A stretch of 57,178 bases of DNA from an uncultured bacterium (GTDB lineage: Bacteria; Bacteroidota; Bacteroidia; Bacteroidales; Muribaculaceae): the NCBI GenBank assembly GCA_945612775.1, contig CALZAF010000004.1, positions 1 to 57,178 on the forward strand, in the 5' to 3' direction. This document shows positions 36,026 through 46,519 of this stretch, piece after piece. The position numbers were made by a program, and so were the translations under genes. Numbering within the stretch: the first letter of the stretch is position 1; the number at the start of each line of letters is the position of its first letter. Under the pieces are notes generated by a model. It saw nothing but the letters and a program-made list of their open reading frames with translations. It did not search any database and was not told the origin of the DNA.

Positions 36026-37993
36026 TTAGATTAGACATAGCATTGATACCACTGCGATTGCCAATGCACCAACCAAGTAAATCCATACATACGACTGGAT
36101 GCTGCCCGACTGGAACTTGCGGATGGCATACGATGCGGCATTGGTAATATTTGCAAACATATTCATTGTGCCGTCGATGATAGCGCGGTCGAACCATGCT
36201 ATTGGGCGACAAATTGTTTGGAATATGATGTTGTGCGTAATAAACATGTAGAGCTCGTCCATATAGAAGCGCTTGTTGGCTGCTGTCCATAGGCCGCGGG
36301 CTGCATTTGCCATCTTAGCTGGCTTGTCGTTCTTCTTGAAGTAAAGCACGGTAGCCAAGCCGATGCCTATAAGGGCTATCACGGTGCTCGAGATTATCAC
36401 TGTCCAATCGTGACCTGCATGCAGCGGCTCGTGATTGTAGGTAATATAATCTGAGAATGGCAAGAAACCTATCACACATGTAGCCACCGAAAGAATAATC
36501 AATGGCAATGTCATCACCATAGGAGCTTCCTTAGGTGCATGATGTCCGTGAGCTTCGTAGTCGGGCTTGTCCCACCAGAATACCAAGTAGTAGAGGCGGA
36601 ACATATAGAATGCTGTCATACCAGCCACCATCGACATCCACAAACCCCAAAGGGTGTTGTTGGCATAAGCTGCCACAAGGATTTCGTCCTTAGAGAAGAA
36701 TCCCGCAAATGGGAAGATACCTGAGATAGCAAGACAGCCCACCAAGCAGGCAATGCTTGCTATTGGCATATACTTGTGCAAACCGCCCATCTTGCCGCTC
36801 TCGTTAGAGTGCACGCGATAGATAACTGCACCTGCCACCAAGAACAAACATGCCTTGAACATGGCGTGAGTGAACAAGTGGAACATTGATGCCATGTAAC
36901 CCACACCCTCGTGATACTCTGGACGAGCCACACCGAGTGAAGTAATCATGAATGCTATCTGCGAGATGGTAGAGAATGCCAAGATACGCTTGATATCGGT
37001 CTGTGCACATGCTATGGCTGCTGCGTAGAATGCAGTGAACGCACCCACCACGGTGATTACGATGAGCGAACCCTCAGCAATCAAGTAGAGTGGGAACAGA
37101 CGAGCCACCAAATATACACCTGCCACAACCATGGTAGCAGCGTGAATAAGTGCCGACACTGGTGTAGGACCTTCCATTGCATCGGGCAACCAGATGTGCA
37201 ATGGGAACATTGCACTCTTACCGGCACCACCTATAAAGATGCAAGTCATAGCCCAGCAGAGCACCGAGCAACCCAAGAACGAGGTGCCTTGCATTGTGCT
37301 GATAGCCGACGAAGAACCGTTGATGAGCGTATCGAAGTCGAATGTCTGAGTATAATACGACAAGATGAGAATACCAATCAAGAAGCCGAGGTCGGCAAAA
37401 CGAGTGGTGATAAACGCCTTCTTCGACGCATGTATTGCGGCTGGGTCGGTGTAGTAGAATCCAATCAAGAGATACGACGACACACCCACAAGTTCCCAGA
37501 AGATATACATCTGGAAGATGTTGGTGGCGAGCACCAAGCCGAGCATCGAGAATGTGAAGAGGCTCAAGAACGCAAAATAGCGTTGGAAACCGTGCTTCAC
37601 ACCACCTTCAGCCTCGTGGCCGTACTTGATAAGGTGAGCATCGTCCATATAGCCATTACTATAGAGGTGAACCAAGAATGAGATGGTGGTCACCACGATA
37701 AGCATCATGGCCGAAATAGGGTCGAGATAGATACCAAGGTTGATAGAGAAGCCTTCGGCAATCTGCGAGAAGTCGATCCAAACGGTGTCGAGCACCTTGA
37801 TAGGCTCAAGACTGCCGCTGGCAAAATAAGTGAGGGCGGCGGTGTAGCCTATTACAAGGCAAGCGCCGAGTCCGATAGTTCCGAGAGTACCGGCAACCTT
37901 CTTACTCAATTTTGTAGTCATCAATCCCAAGAATAAGAACATTACTATCGGGATGATTAAAATAGCTATTAAATATGAATACTGTCCTGCCAT
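36026..37993 (-). CDS. nuoL: NADH-quinone oxidoreductase subunit L
   Basis: The largest antiporter-like subunit of complex I, 655 residues. DPISAMMLIVVTTISFLVHLYS is the NuoL-type N-terminal signature; FWELVGVSSYLLIGFYYT, KSAMFPLHIWLPDAMEGPTP, SALIHAATMVVAGVYLVARL and AFSTISQIAFMITSLGV follow. The C-terminal extension includes the long lateral helix region and a final membrane helix expected for NuoL. It starts 5 bp after nuoK. Confidence 0.95.
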   Translation of the reverse strand: MAGQYSYLIAILIIPIVMFLFLGLMTTKLSKKVAGTLGTIGLGACLVIGYTAALTYFASGSLEPIKVLDTVWIDFSQIAEGFSINLGIYLDPISAMMLIVVTTISFLVHLYSNGYMDDAHLIKYGHEAEGGVKHGFQRYFAFLSLFTFSMLGLVLATNIFQMYIFWELVGVSSYLLIGFYYTDPAAIHASKKAFITTRFADLGFLIGILILSYYTQTFDFDTLINGSSSAISTMQGTSFLGCSVLCWAMTCIFIGGAGKSAMFPLHIWLPDAMEGPTPVSALIHAATMVVAGVYLVARLFPLYLIAEGSLIVITVVGAFTAFYAAAIACAQTDIKRILAFSTISQIAFMITSLGVARPEYHEGVGYMASMFHLFTHAMFKACLFLVAGAVIYRVHSNESGKMGGLHKYMPIASIACLVGCLAISGIFPFAGFFSKDEILVAAYANNTLWGLWMSMVAGMTAFYMFRLYYLVFWWDKPDYEAHGHHAPKEAPMVMTLPLIILSVATCVIGFLPFSDYITYNHEPLHAGHDWTVIISSTVIALIGIGLATVLYFKKNDKPAKMANAARGLWTAANKRFYMDELYMFITHNIIFQTICRPIAWFDRAIIDGTMNMFANITNAASYAIRKFQSGSIQSYVWIYLVGALAIAVVSMLCLI

Positions 37994-37998
37994 ACTCC

Positions 37999-38310
37999 TT
38001 AAAATTTCATTTTAGTGATTTCCTTGATGTCAACGTTCTTCACCTTGCGGTAAACATTGATAACGATAGCAAGAGCCAAGGCTGTTTCGGCAGCGGCTAT
38101 GGCTATGGCGAACAATGAGAAGAACATGCCTTCCATCTGACCAGGGAACAAGTAACTATTAAACACGGCAAAGTTGATGTCCACCGAGTTGAGCATCAGC
38201 TCGAGCGAAATCAAGATTGCAATCATATTCTTGCGGGTGATAAACCCATATACACCGCAGCCAAACATCACAAGGCTGGGGATGAGATACATTAGCAACG
38301 ATAGTTCCAT
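37999..38310 (-). CDS. nuoK: NADH-quinone oxidoreductase subunit K
   Basis: A 103-residue, three-helix membrane subunit. It keeps the two buried glutamates of the proton path in AILISLELMLNSVDINF and IAIAAAETALALAIVINVYR. Length is standard. Gaps are 9 bp from nuoJ and 5 bp to nuoL. Confidence 0.94.
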   Translation of the reverse strand: MELSLLMYLIPSLVMFGCGVYGFITRKNMIAILISLELMLNSVDINFAVFNSYLFPGQMEGMFFSLFAIAIAAAETALALAIVINVYRKVKNVDIKEITKMKF

Positions 38311-38319
38311 ACGCTTCTA

Positions 38320-38832
38320 TTATCTTTTACGGGCTATCACAATGCCACCGATTATACATGCCAACAATAACACACTCACTGCTTCGAACGGCAACAGATA
38401 GCCAAACTTATCGGTGCTGAGCAATGCCTGACCTATCTTCTCGATAGTGACGTCGCTCGAGCCCAAAGTGGCGCTCACCACGTCGCACTGCTTGATAAGT
38501 GCATATCCACACACTAATACTCCGGCTATTGCCGCACTCAAGCCCAGCCAGCGCTTCTCCGAAGTCAATGGCTGCGACTTTGCATCTGGACGGTGTGTAA
38601 GCAAAATTGCAAACACAAATAGCACCAAGATACCGCCCGCATACACAGCTATCTGCACCGCACCCAAGAACTCGTATCCCACTTGGAAATAGATTCCCGC
38701 TGTGGCGAGCAGTACGAAGAGCAGATATGTGGCCGAACGCAATATCTTGCTTGTGGTCACCGTCAGTACAGAAAATACGATAATCGCCAACGCGATCACC
38801 ACATACATAATGATATTTCCTACTGAATCCAT
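38320..38832 (-). CDS. nuoJ: NADH-quinone oxidoreductase subunit J
   Basis: A 170-residue, five-helix complex I membrane subunit, with SATYLLFVLLATAGIYFQVG, FLGAVQIAVYAGGILVLFVF (containing the NuoJ/ND6 pi-bulge helix) and AILLTHRPD. It lies 22 bp after nuoI. Normal length. Confidence 0.92.
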   Translation of the reverse strand: MDSVGNIIMYVVIALAIIVFSVLTVTTSKILRSATYLLFVLLATAGIYFQVGYEFLGAVQIAVYAGGILVLFVFAILLTHRPDAKSQPLTSEKRWLGLSAAIAGVLVCGYALIKQCDVVSATLGSSDVTIEKIGQALLSTDKFGYLLPFEAVSVLLLACIIGGIVIARKR

Positions 38833-38854
38833 ATTATATTATTATTTCTATTTT

Positions 38855-39559
38855 TTACGCTTTTGGGGCCTTTTTTGCCTTGATTACGGCTTGCATGGCC
38901 TGGAATTTGCTCATTTCGGGCTTTTCCGACACCATCTTTTCGATGGCGTCAATATCTTCCTTCGCCAATTTCACCTTCATCACCTTGCCATTGGGTGCCT
39001 CGACTTCCATTTCTACCTTGTCGTCGGCTGCTGCGGCTGGTGCATCGGCTTTGGCTGCTTCTGCCTTTGGTGCGGCTGGCTTAGCTACCGGTGCTGGTGC
39101 TGGAGCTTCCTTCTCTGGAAGGTAGTTCAATTGCTGTACCAGCTTCTCGCGAGTGTAAACCGACTGTTCAAACTCGTTGGTAAACTTTATCGCCTTGGTA
39201 GGGCAGTTTGTTACACATAGCATACAGAAGGTGCAGCTGCCAAGATCGTACATATACTTGTCGAGCTTCTTCTTTTTCTTACCGTCGGCGGTGTCCACCA
39301 TCTTGGTTTTCACCTCGATAGTGCCGTTTGGGCAGCTCATCTGACAAATGCCGCATGCTATACACTTGTGTATGCCCTCGTCATTATAGTCGAATGCAAG
39401 AGTTGCTCTAAATCTGTCGGCAATCTTTAGTGTTGCCCTGTTTTCTGGATACTGCTCAGTAACCTTTGGGGTCACCAATTCTTTTCCAGTCACCTCAAGA
39501 CCCTTAACAAGGCTCACAATTGCCTTAAAAAGAGAAGAGAAATACTCCTTAATTGTCAT
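38855..39559 (-). CDS. nuoI: complex I 2x[4Fe-4S] subunit I with an Ala/Pro/Lys-rich C-terminal extension
   Basis: NuoI carries the N6a and N6b clusters that pass electrons toward quinone. The cysteines are CIACGICQMSCP (Cys66, 69, 72, 76) and CTFCMLCVTNCP (Cys109, 112, 115, 119). The 234-residue protein is longer than many NuoI (about 160-180). From about residue 150 it continues in an Ala/Pro/Lys-rich linker and ends in a small predicted helical piece (EDIDAIEKMVSEKPEMSKF). What that tail binds is unknown; with no NuoEFG genes it might help dock the electron donor. It follows atpG by 122 bp and restarts the nuo series after the atp genes. Confidence 0.92.
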   Translation of the reverse strand: MTIKEYFSSLFKAIVSLVKGLEVTGKELVTPKVTEQYPENRATLKIADRFRATLAFDYNDEGIHKCIACGICQMSCPNGTIEVKTKMVDTADGKKKKKLDKYMYDLGSCTFCMLCVTNCPTKAIKFTNEFEQSVYTREKLVQQLNYLPEKEAPAPAPVAKPAAPKAEAAKADAPAAAADDKVEMEVEAPNGKVMKVKLAKEDIDAIEKMVSEKPEMSKFQAMQAVIKAKKAPKA

Positions 39560-39636
39560 CGATTAATAAAATCTTAATAATGTTGTTCTACACTTATACA
39601 AATAATTGTTTTGTCTCTCTACATCACGCTCGGCCT

Positions 39637-39667
39637 GCTTGTGCCCGCCATCAGAGGCGGGCACAGC
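39637..39667. other. GC-rich stem-loop between atpG and nuoI
   Basis: GTGCCCGCC (39641-39649) and GGCGGGCAC (39656-39664) pair perfectly around a 6-nt loop, extended by T-A and, past a bulge, GC/GC. It starts about 18 bp after the atpG stop. No U-tract follows on the minus strand, so it may set different mRNA levels or a processing point between the atp and distal nuo parts rather than end transcription. Confidence 0.6.
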
Positions 39668-39681
39668 GCCGATTTCGTGAT

Positions 39682-40569
39682 TTATTTTTCCACCTGTCCG
39701 CCCAATATGTCGAGCAACTCGGTGGTTATACCCTGCTGTCGTAGCTTGTTGTACTCCAACTGTAGGCTTTCGAGCAGCTTGCTTGCGTTGTCGCTCGCAC
39801 TCTGCATTGCCATCACACGCGCTGCATTCTCACTCGCCACGTTCTCGGTAAACACCTCCTGCATGGTCGACATGATGTGTAGCGGCAATATGCTGTTGAA
39901 TATGGCGTTAGGACTCGGCTCAAACAGGCACGACGAATTGGCCGCGCTGCCGCCTTCGCCCTCGCTGCATAGCGCTTCGTAGCTCACTGGCAGCAGTTGC
40001 TCATGGCTGAGCATCTGCTTGCTCACCGACTTGAAGTGCATATACACAAGATCCACCTTGTCGATAGCGCCCGACAGGAACGCAGTCTTGAGATCCTCCA
40101 CAAACTCGCCTATCTCGGCATTGCTGCTGCGAGGATGCACACCCACGCTCTTTACCACGGTGCGTCCCGATGCTATCTTGCGCACTGCTCGCGCCATCTT
40201 CTTGCCCACAGGATATATATCGATGTCCACATTCTCACCATATGCTTGCTTGTAGCTTGCCAATATGTCGAGCAGCTGCTTGAAGATGTTGATGTTGTAG
40301 GCGCCGCACAGACCGTCGTCTGAACCCAGCACCACCACGCCAACTCGCTTCACATCGCGCTCCACTATCAGTGGTGATGTGAACTCGCACTCGGTAGCAA
40401 GCAAATGGCTTATTACCGACTGCACAAGGCGGCGATAAGGCAAGAGTTTCTTCAATCCCAGCTCTGCCTTATGCATCTTGGCGGACGAAATCATCTTCAT
40501 GGCACCCGTTATCTTTCCTGTAGATGCCACCGATCCGATTCTTCCCTTTAATTCACGTAATGTTGACAT
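39682..40569 (-). CDS. atpG: F1 ATP synthase gamma subunit
   Basis: The rotating central stalk of F1. The 295-residue protein has the paired terminal coiled-coil helices, MSTLRELKGRIGSVASTGKI with ITGAMKMISSAKM at the N-terminus and a C-terminal helix with ASENAARVMAMQSASDNA, plus GSDDGLCGAYNINIF in the middle. Normal length. It ends the atp gene block; a strong stem-loop and nuoI follow. Confidence 0.95.
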   Translation of the reverse strand: MSTLRELKGRIGSVASTGKITGAMKMISSAKMHKAELGLKKLLPYRRLVQSVISHLLATECEFTSPLIVERDVKRVGVVVLGSDDGLCGAYNINIFKQLLDILASYKQAYGENVDIDIYPVGKKMARAVRKIASGRTVVKSVGVHPRSSNAEIGEFVEDLKTAFLSGAIDKVDLVYMHFKSVSKQMLSHEQLLPVSYEALCSEGEGGSAANSSCLFEPSPNAIFNSILPLHIMSTMQEVFTENVASENAARVMAMQSASDNASKLLESLQLEYNKLRQQGITTELLDILGGQVEK

Positions 40570-40609
40570 ATCGCTTGTTTTATCTTATTCTGTGTATGCC
40601 TTGGTGGCA

Positions 40610-42181
40610 TTAATATTTGCTTGCTATCTCGTTTGCCACGGCTTTGAGCTTCTCGGTCACGTCGTCGTTGATGACGCCTGCCTTGAGCACGTCGAGCACG
40701 TCGGCTTGATGCTTGGCATGCAAGAGCTGCAAGAACAATTTCTCAAATTCTGCCACCTTGTCGAGCGGTACGCGCTCCAACAGACCGTTTACACCGCAGA
40801 ACACCACTGCCACCTGCTCTTCTACGAGCATTGGCGAGTATTGTGCCTGAATGAGCAGACGCTCGTTCTTGCGGCCGCGGTCGATGGTGCGTGCCGTTAC
40901 TGGGTCGATGTCGCCACCAAACTTGGTGAACGATTCCAATTCGCGGAACTGTGCTTGCGCTATCTTGAGCGTACCAGCCACCTTCTTCATCGACTTAATC
41001 TGTGCATTACCACCCACACGCGACACCGAGATACCCACGTTGATTGCAGGACGAACGCCCTGATTGAACAATCCCGACTCCAAGAAAATCTGACCGTCGG
41101 TAATCGAAATCACGTTGGTAGGGATATAAGCCGAAACGTCGCCGGCTTGTGTCTCGATGATAGGAAGGGCTGTGAGCGATCCGCCACCCTTCACCATTGG
41201 GCGCAGCACCTCTGGAAGGTCGTTCATCGATTCTGCCACCTTCTGGTTGTCGATAATCTTAGCGGCTCTCTCAAGCAAGCGAGAGTGCAAGTAGAAGATA
41301 TCGCCAGGATATGCCTCACGACCCGAAGGACGCTTCAAGATAAGTGACAACTCGCGATAAGCCACGGCTTGCTTCGAAAGGTCGTCGTAGACGATGAGAG
41401 CATCGCGGCCCGAATCGCGGAAATATTCACCTATGGCAACACCGGCAAATGGTGCATAGTAGCGCATGGCAGCACTGTCGGCTGCTGTGGCTGCCACCAC
41501 CACGGTGTAAGGCATAGCGCCGTTAACGGTCAATTGGTTAACAATCGACGCCACGGTAGATGCCTTCTGTCCGATGGCTACATATATACAATATACTGGC
41601 TTACCTTCTTCGTAGTTAGCCTTCTGATTGATGATGGTATCGATGGCGATGGCTGTCTTACCTATCTGGCGGTCGCCGATGATAAGCTCGCGCTGTCCAC
41701 GGCCTATTGGCACCATCGAGTCGATGGCCTTGATACCGGTCTGAAGTGGCTGCTTCACTGGCTGGCGGAAGATAACGCCCGGAGCCTTGCGCTCCAATGG
41801 AAGGCGTATCAAATTGCCGTCGATGGGACCCTTACCGTCGATAGGATTGCCCAGCACGTTGATTACGCGGCCAAGCAAGCCTTCGCCCACGGGGATTGAG
41901 GCAATCTGCCCTGTGCGGCGCACCTTCATGTTCTCGTTGATCGAGTTTACCTCGTCGAGAAGGATAACGCCCACATTGCTCTCCTCAAGGTTCATGGCCA
42001 CACCCGTCACGCCGTTCTCAAATTCCACAAGCTCATTAGCCTGCACATTTTCGAGGCCATAGACGTGTGCCACACCGTCGCCCACTTCGAGCACCGTGCC
42101 CACTTCCTCAAACGACACCTTAGAGTTTACGTCGTTGAGTTCTTGTTTTAAAATATCTGATATTTCACTTGGGTTTATCAT
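40610..42181 (-). CDS. atpA: F1 ATP synthase alpha subunit
   Basis: The non-catalytic nucleotide-binding subunit of F1, 523 residues. Walker A reads [15 protein letters not shown], with Ile at the place usually held by Thr in GDRQTGKT. The Arg-finger region [20 protein letters not shown] and the signature [14 protein letters not shown] are present. It lies 9 bp after atpH and 40 bp before atpG. The Ile is a minor and probably tolerated change. Confidence 0.96.
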   Translation of the reverse strand: MINPSEISDILKQELNDVNSKVSFEEVGTVLEVGDGVAHVYGLENVQANELVEFENGVTGVAMNLEESNVGVILLDEVNSINENMKVRRTGQIASIPVGEGLLGRVINVLGNPIDGKGPIDGNLIRLPLERKAPGVIFRQPVKQPLQTGIKAIDSMVPIGRGQRELIIGDRQIGKTAIAIDTIINQKANYEEGKPVYCIYVAIGQKASTVASIVNQLTVNGAMPYTVVVAATAADSAAMRYYAPFAGVAIGEYFRDSGRDALIVYDDLSKQAVAYRELSLILKRPSGREAYPGDIFYLHSRLLERAAKIIDNQKVAESMNDLPEVLRPMVKGGGSLTALPIIETQAGDVSAYIPTNVISITDGQIFLESGLFNQGVRPAINVGISVSRVGGNAQIKSMKKVAGTLKIAQAQFRELESFTKFGGDIDPVTARTIDRGRKNERLLIQAQYSPMLVEEQVAVVFCGVNGLLERVPLDKVAEFEKLFLQLLHAKHQADVLDVLKAGVINDDVTEKLKAVANEIASKY

Positions 42182-42190
42182 CTCACTATT

Positions 42191-42730
42191 TTAGCTTAGG
42201 AGTTTTAAACGCAATTTTTTCAATTCATTCTTAACCGAAGCATCGAGAATAACCGAGTCAACCTTTACCACGAACCCGCCAATCAAGTCGGGGTCGATGC
42301 TGGTAGAGATTTCCAGACTGCGGCCATCAAGATATTTCTCGACTGTTGCAGTTATTTCCTTAATCTGTTTTTCAGGCAATTCGCAAGCTGTCACAATCTC
42401 CACCTGCGATATGCCGCAAGCCTCGCGATATAGCTTCACGTAGGCAAGCGCCATGGCATGCATCATGGTGATGCGACTGTGCTTATCGACCAGGAATATG
42501 AACTTATCGAGAGAACCGTCCTTTTGAGCTCCGGAAACCTTAAGAAGAAGTCGTTCCTTGTCGTCGATAGCGATGAAAGGGTTGTCGATGGTGGCTTTCA
42601 GGCCCTCGACGCTCGCAAAGCATTGCGCCATGCTCTTCATCTGGCCATACACCTCGGCTGCCTCTCCCACCTCACAAGCGTGCTTGTAAAGTGCCTTGGC
42701 ATATCGATTAGGAATCAATCCGTCGTTCAT
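42191..42730 (-). CDS. atpH: ATP synthase delta subunit (OSCP)
   Basis: Joins the peripheral stalk to the top of F1. The 179-residue protein fits OSCP/delta: N-terminal helical bundle (PNRYAKALYKHACEVGEA), middle NPFIAIDDKERLLLKV, and a C-terminal domain ending DPDLIGGFVVKVDSVILDAS. Gaps are 25 bp from atpF and 9 bp to atpA. Confidence 0.92.
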   Translation of the reverse strand: MNDGLIPNRYAKALYKHACEVGEAAEVYGQMKSMAQCFASVEGLKATIDNPFIAIDDKERLLLKVSGAQKDGSLDKFIFLVDKHSRITMMHAMALAYVKLYREACGISQVEIVTACELPEKQIKEITATVEKYLDGRSLEISTSIDPDLIGGFVVKVDSVILDASVKNELKKLRLKLLS

Positions 42731-42755
42731 ATCTTAACTGTTTTATTAGTTGTGA

Positions 42756-43253
42756 TTAGTTCTTGTTCTCTACTTCATTCAATAGCTTGTCCACCAGTTT
42801 GGTTTGTGCGCTTTCGCTGGCAAGGTTTTCTCTCACCACCTTCTCGGCAATGCCGAGCGCAAATGCGCTAACCTCTTGGCGTAGCTGCTTCTCCGACGCC
42901 TTGCGAGCTTGCTCGATGGCGAGGTTGGCAGCATCCATCACCTTCTTTGCCTCCACTGTTGCGGCGGCCTTTGCCTCCTCGATGATTTGAGTCTTCATCT
43001 TGTCGGCTTCGCGAAGTATTTCGGCTTGTTGTTTTCGGGCCTCTGCTATGTAACTTGCTGCTTCACTTTTTGCATTGTCAAGCTGTTCCTTAGCATTTTG
43101 TGCATAGACCACGCCCTTATCTATCATGTCGGCTCTCTCTTCGAGCATCTTGATGATAACGGGCCACGCGAACTTTGCCAATATCAAGAATAATAGGGCA
43201 AAGGTCACGAACATCCAAAACACCAAACCTAATTCAGGTGTGAAGAGCTCCAT
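42756..43253 (-). CDS. atpF: F0 ATP synthase b subunit
   Basis: Peripheral-stalk subunit: one membrane helix (LVFWMFVTFALLFLILAKFA), then a long Ala/Glu/Lys-rich coiled coil. The 165-residue length is normal. KFAWPVIIKMLEERADMIDKG is the family junction motif. It starts 15 bp after atpE. Confidence 0.94.
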   Translation of the reverse strand: MELFTPELGLVFWMFVTFALLFLILAKFAWPVIIKMLEERADMIDKGVVYAQNAKEQLDNAKSEAASYIAEARKQQAEILREADKMKTQIIEEAKAAATVEAKKVMDAANLAIEQARKASEKQLRQEVSAFALGIAEKVVRENLASESAQTKLVDKLLNEVENKN

Positions 43254-43268
43254 AGTCCAAATAATCTA

Positions 43269-43523
43269 TTATAAGAAGTATGCAAGAATACAAACGATTA
43301 CAGCGAACAAAGCAACACCTTCGATAAGAGCGGCGATAACGATCATGTTACTACGAATGTCGCCTGCTGCTTCTGGTTGGCGTGCGATTGCTTCCATAGC
43401 CGATGCACCAATTTTACCAATACCAATACCTGCACCGATTGCTGCGATTGCTGCACCAATACATGCTGCTGCCTTTGCAAGGGCTGCGTTTGCAGCTGCT
43501 TGCGCTAAAATTAATCCTAACAT
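43269..43523 (-). CDS. atpE: F0 ATP synthase c subunit (proteolipid)
   Basis: An 84-residue hairpin of two membrane helices forming the rotor ring. The loop ARQPEAAGDI and the ion-carrying Glu68 in IAALIEGVALF are clear. Where Na+-type rings have Gln in helix 1 and Ser/Thr after the Glu, this protein has Ile (GIGIGKIG) and Gly, so I predict proton coupling. It is preceded by an unusually AT-rich gap of 105 bp, the longest within the atp block. Confidence 0.95.
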   Translation of the reverse strand: MLGLILAQAAANAALAKAAACIGAAIAAIGAGIGIGKIGASAMEAIARQPEAAGDIRSNMIVIAALIEGVALFAVIVCILAYFL

Positions 43524-43628
43524 AGTAATTATAATTTTTTAGTTATTTATTTAATTTATTTTTTCTCGTAAAAAATTTTATTTTGACTTGCTGTCAATAC
43601 TTTTTTCTTGTTTTTGTTTGTTTGGGTT
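43524..43628 (-). promoter_or_regulatory. AT-rich leader upstream of atpE
   Basis: The 105-bp gap between atpB and atpE is far more AT-rich than its neighbours and on the minus strand includes a short TTGAC-N5-GTCAA stem. Such low-structure leaders are known upstream of E. coli atpE, where they raise c-subunit translation to match ring stoichiometry. A similar role here is inferred. Confidence 0.4.
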
Positions 43629-44699
43629 TTATGCTTCTGCCTCATCGTGTCCCTCGTGAGGGTCGCACACTGCCATCGAGATGAACAGAGTAGAGAGCAT
43701 GGTGAACACAAATGCCTGGATGAAGCTCACAAGCGTGTCGAGCAGGAGCATAAAGAGTGAGAACAGCACCGAGAACACGGTAATACCGCCGGTGACTGCA
43801 GGTCCGAACTTTGCAAATATAAATATTAGCAACGTCAGCACGATTACTATCATGTGACCACCCATCATGTTGGCAAACAGACGGACGCACAATGCGGCTG
43901 GCTTGGTAAACACGCCAAACACCTCGATGGCTTGCATAATAGGAAGCGGGCACTTGAGCCACACTGGCACATCGGGCCAGAATATTTCCTTCCAATAGTG
44001 CTTATTGCCGCGCAAGTTGGTGATAAAGAATGTGCAGAGGGCAAGCACCAGAGTCACTGCCACATTGCCGGTAAGGTTGGCTCCTCCAGGGAAGATTACC
44101 ACCAAGCCCAGCAAGTTCATCACAAAGATGAAGAAAAATGCAGTGAGCAGATAAGGCGCATAGGTCTTAGCCTTGCTGCCCAGAGTGGGACGAATCACAC
44201 TCATATACATAAACTCTACCAAGAACTCAAACGAGGCAGTCCATCGGCGTGGAGCCTTCATATTGTGCTTCTTATACCATCGTGTAACGCTAAAACCTAT
44301 CAAAAGCACCACCAGAGCAGCTATCCACAGGGCAGCCACGTCCTTGGTAATCGAGAGGTCGAGCGGACGATATTGCACGCCATCTTGCTCGCCCACCACC
44401 TTGCCGCTATATTCGCCGCCATGAGCTATGTAGAAGCCATCGTAGCTTGCTCCGTCGTTCAAGCGGTTAGAGCTGAAGATGTGCCAGCTGCCTTGGCAGT
44501 CGCGCACTATCACCGGCAATGGGATGCGTTGACTATGAGAGAAAGGCACTTCCCACCCGTAAGCATCGCCCAAGTGATGGAAGATGATTTCTTTCGGGTT
44601 GAAGTCTTCACCCTCGCCTTCGGTCACGGCAGCCTGCGCCGGCATCGCCAGGAGCAACGCCGCCAGTGCCATAACTAATGTGAGCATTACTTTCTTCAT
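43629..44699 (-). CDS. atpB: F0 ATP synthase a subunit with an exported N-terminal domain
   Basis: The stator channel of F0. I start at the ATG at 44699 (MKKVMLTLVMALAALLLAMP), 10 bp after the atpC stop; it gives a signal-peptide-like N-terminus, whereas the longer reading overlaps atpC. The product is 356 residues: export signal, an extra domain of about 100 residues (FHHLGDAYGWEVPFSHSQRI onward) probably outside the membrane, then the conserved helices. The essential Arg is in ALCVRLFANMMGGHM. The extra domain is familiar from Bacteroidetes AtpB proteins; its function is not known to me. Confidence 0.92.
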   Translation of the reverse strand: MKKVMLTLVMALAALLLAMPAQAAVTEGEGEDFNPKEIIFHHLGDAYGWEVPFSHSQRIPLPVIVRDCQGSWHIFSSNRLNDGASYDGFYIAHGGEYSGKVVGEQDGVQYRPLDLSITKDVAALWIAALVVLLIGFSVTRWYKKHNMKAPRRWTASFEFLVEFMYMSVIRPTLGSKAKTYAPYLLTAFFFIFVMNLLGLVVIFPGGANLTGNVAVTLVLALCTFFITNLRGNKHYWKEIFWPDVPVWLKCPLPIMQAIEVFGVFTKPAALCVRLFANMMGGHMIVIVLTLLIFIFAKFGPAVTGGITVFSVLFSLFMLLLDTLVSFIQAFVFTMLSTLFISMAVCDPHEGHDEAEA

Positions 44700-44709
44700 A
44701 ATCCTATTA

Positions 44710-44946
44710 TCAATAAATGCAAACCGACACCACATTATTGTTAATATCGGCGACACCACCGCGAATTTCGCGCTTTGAGCGGGTGCCGTCAGTATTTTCA
44801 TAAGTAACAATGCCAGCAGTGAGCGATGCTATAAGGGCTGCGTGGTTGTTGAGCACCTCAAAGAGGCCCATTTCGCCTGGTAGCTGCACCAAGTTTACCT
44901 CGCCCTCAAATTCTATCTGCTCTGCCGATATTATTTTTAGTGTCAT
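44710..44946 (-). CDS. atpC: F1 ATP synthase epsilon subunit, short form
   Basis: Epsilon links gamma to the c-ring. The 78-residue product covers only the N-terminal beta-sandwich (MTLKIISAEQIEFEGEVNLV, LPGEMGLFEVLNNHAALIAS, GGVADINNNVVSV). The C-terminal helical domain found in the 130-140-residue bacterial forms is absent, so inhibition by extended epsilon helices is not expected. Short epsilon is usual in Bacteroidetes, so this is not a broken gene. It lies 41 bp after atpD. Confidence 0.92.
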   Translation of the reverse strand: MTLKIISAEQIEFEGEVNLVQLPGEMGLFEVLNNHAALIASLTAGIVTYENTDGTRSKREIRGGVADINNNVVSVCIY

Positions 44947-44987
44947 AGTTTAGTTTGTTTTGTTAATTTCTGATTTTTCGCCTCGCG

Positions 44988-46499
<1,512 letters not shown>

Positions 46500-46519
46500 T
46501 TAAAAGTATTTTTTATCTG

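Noticed and set aside
44700-44810. 37-residue N-terminal extension of AtpB
   Set aside because: It overlaps atpC, while the ATG at 44699 gives a good export signal and normal spacing.
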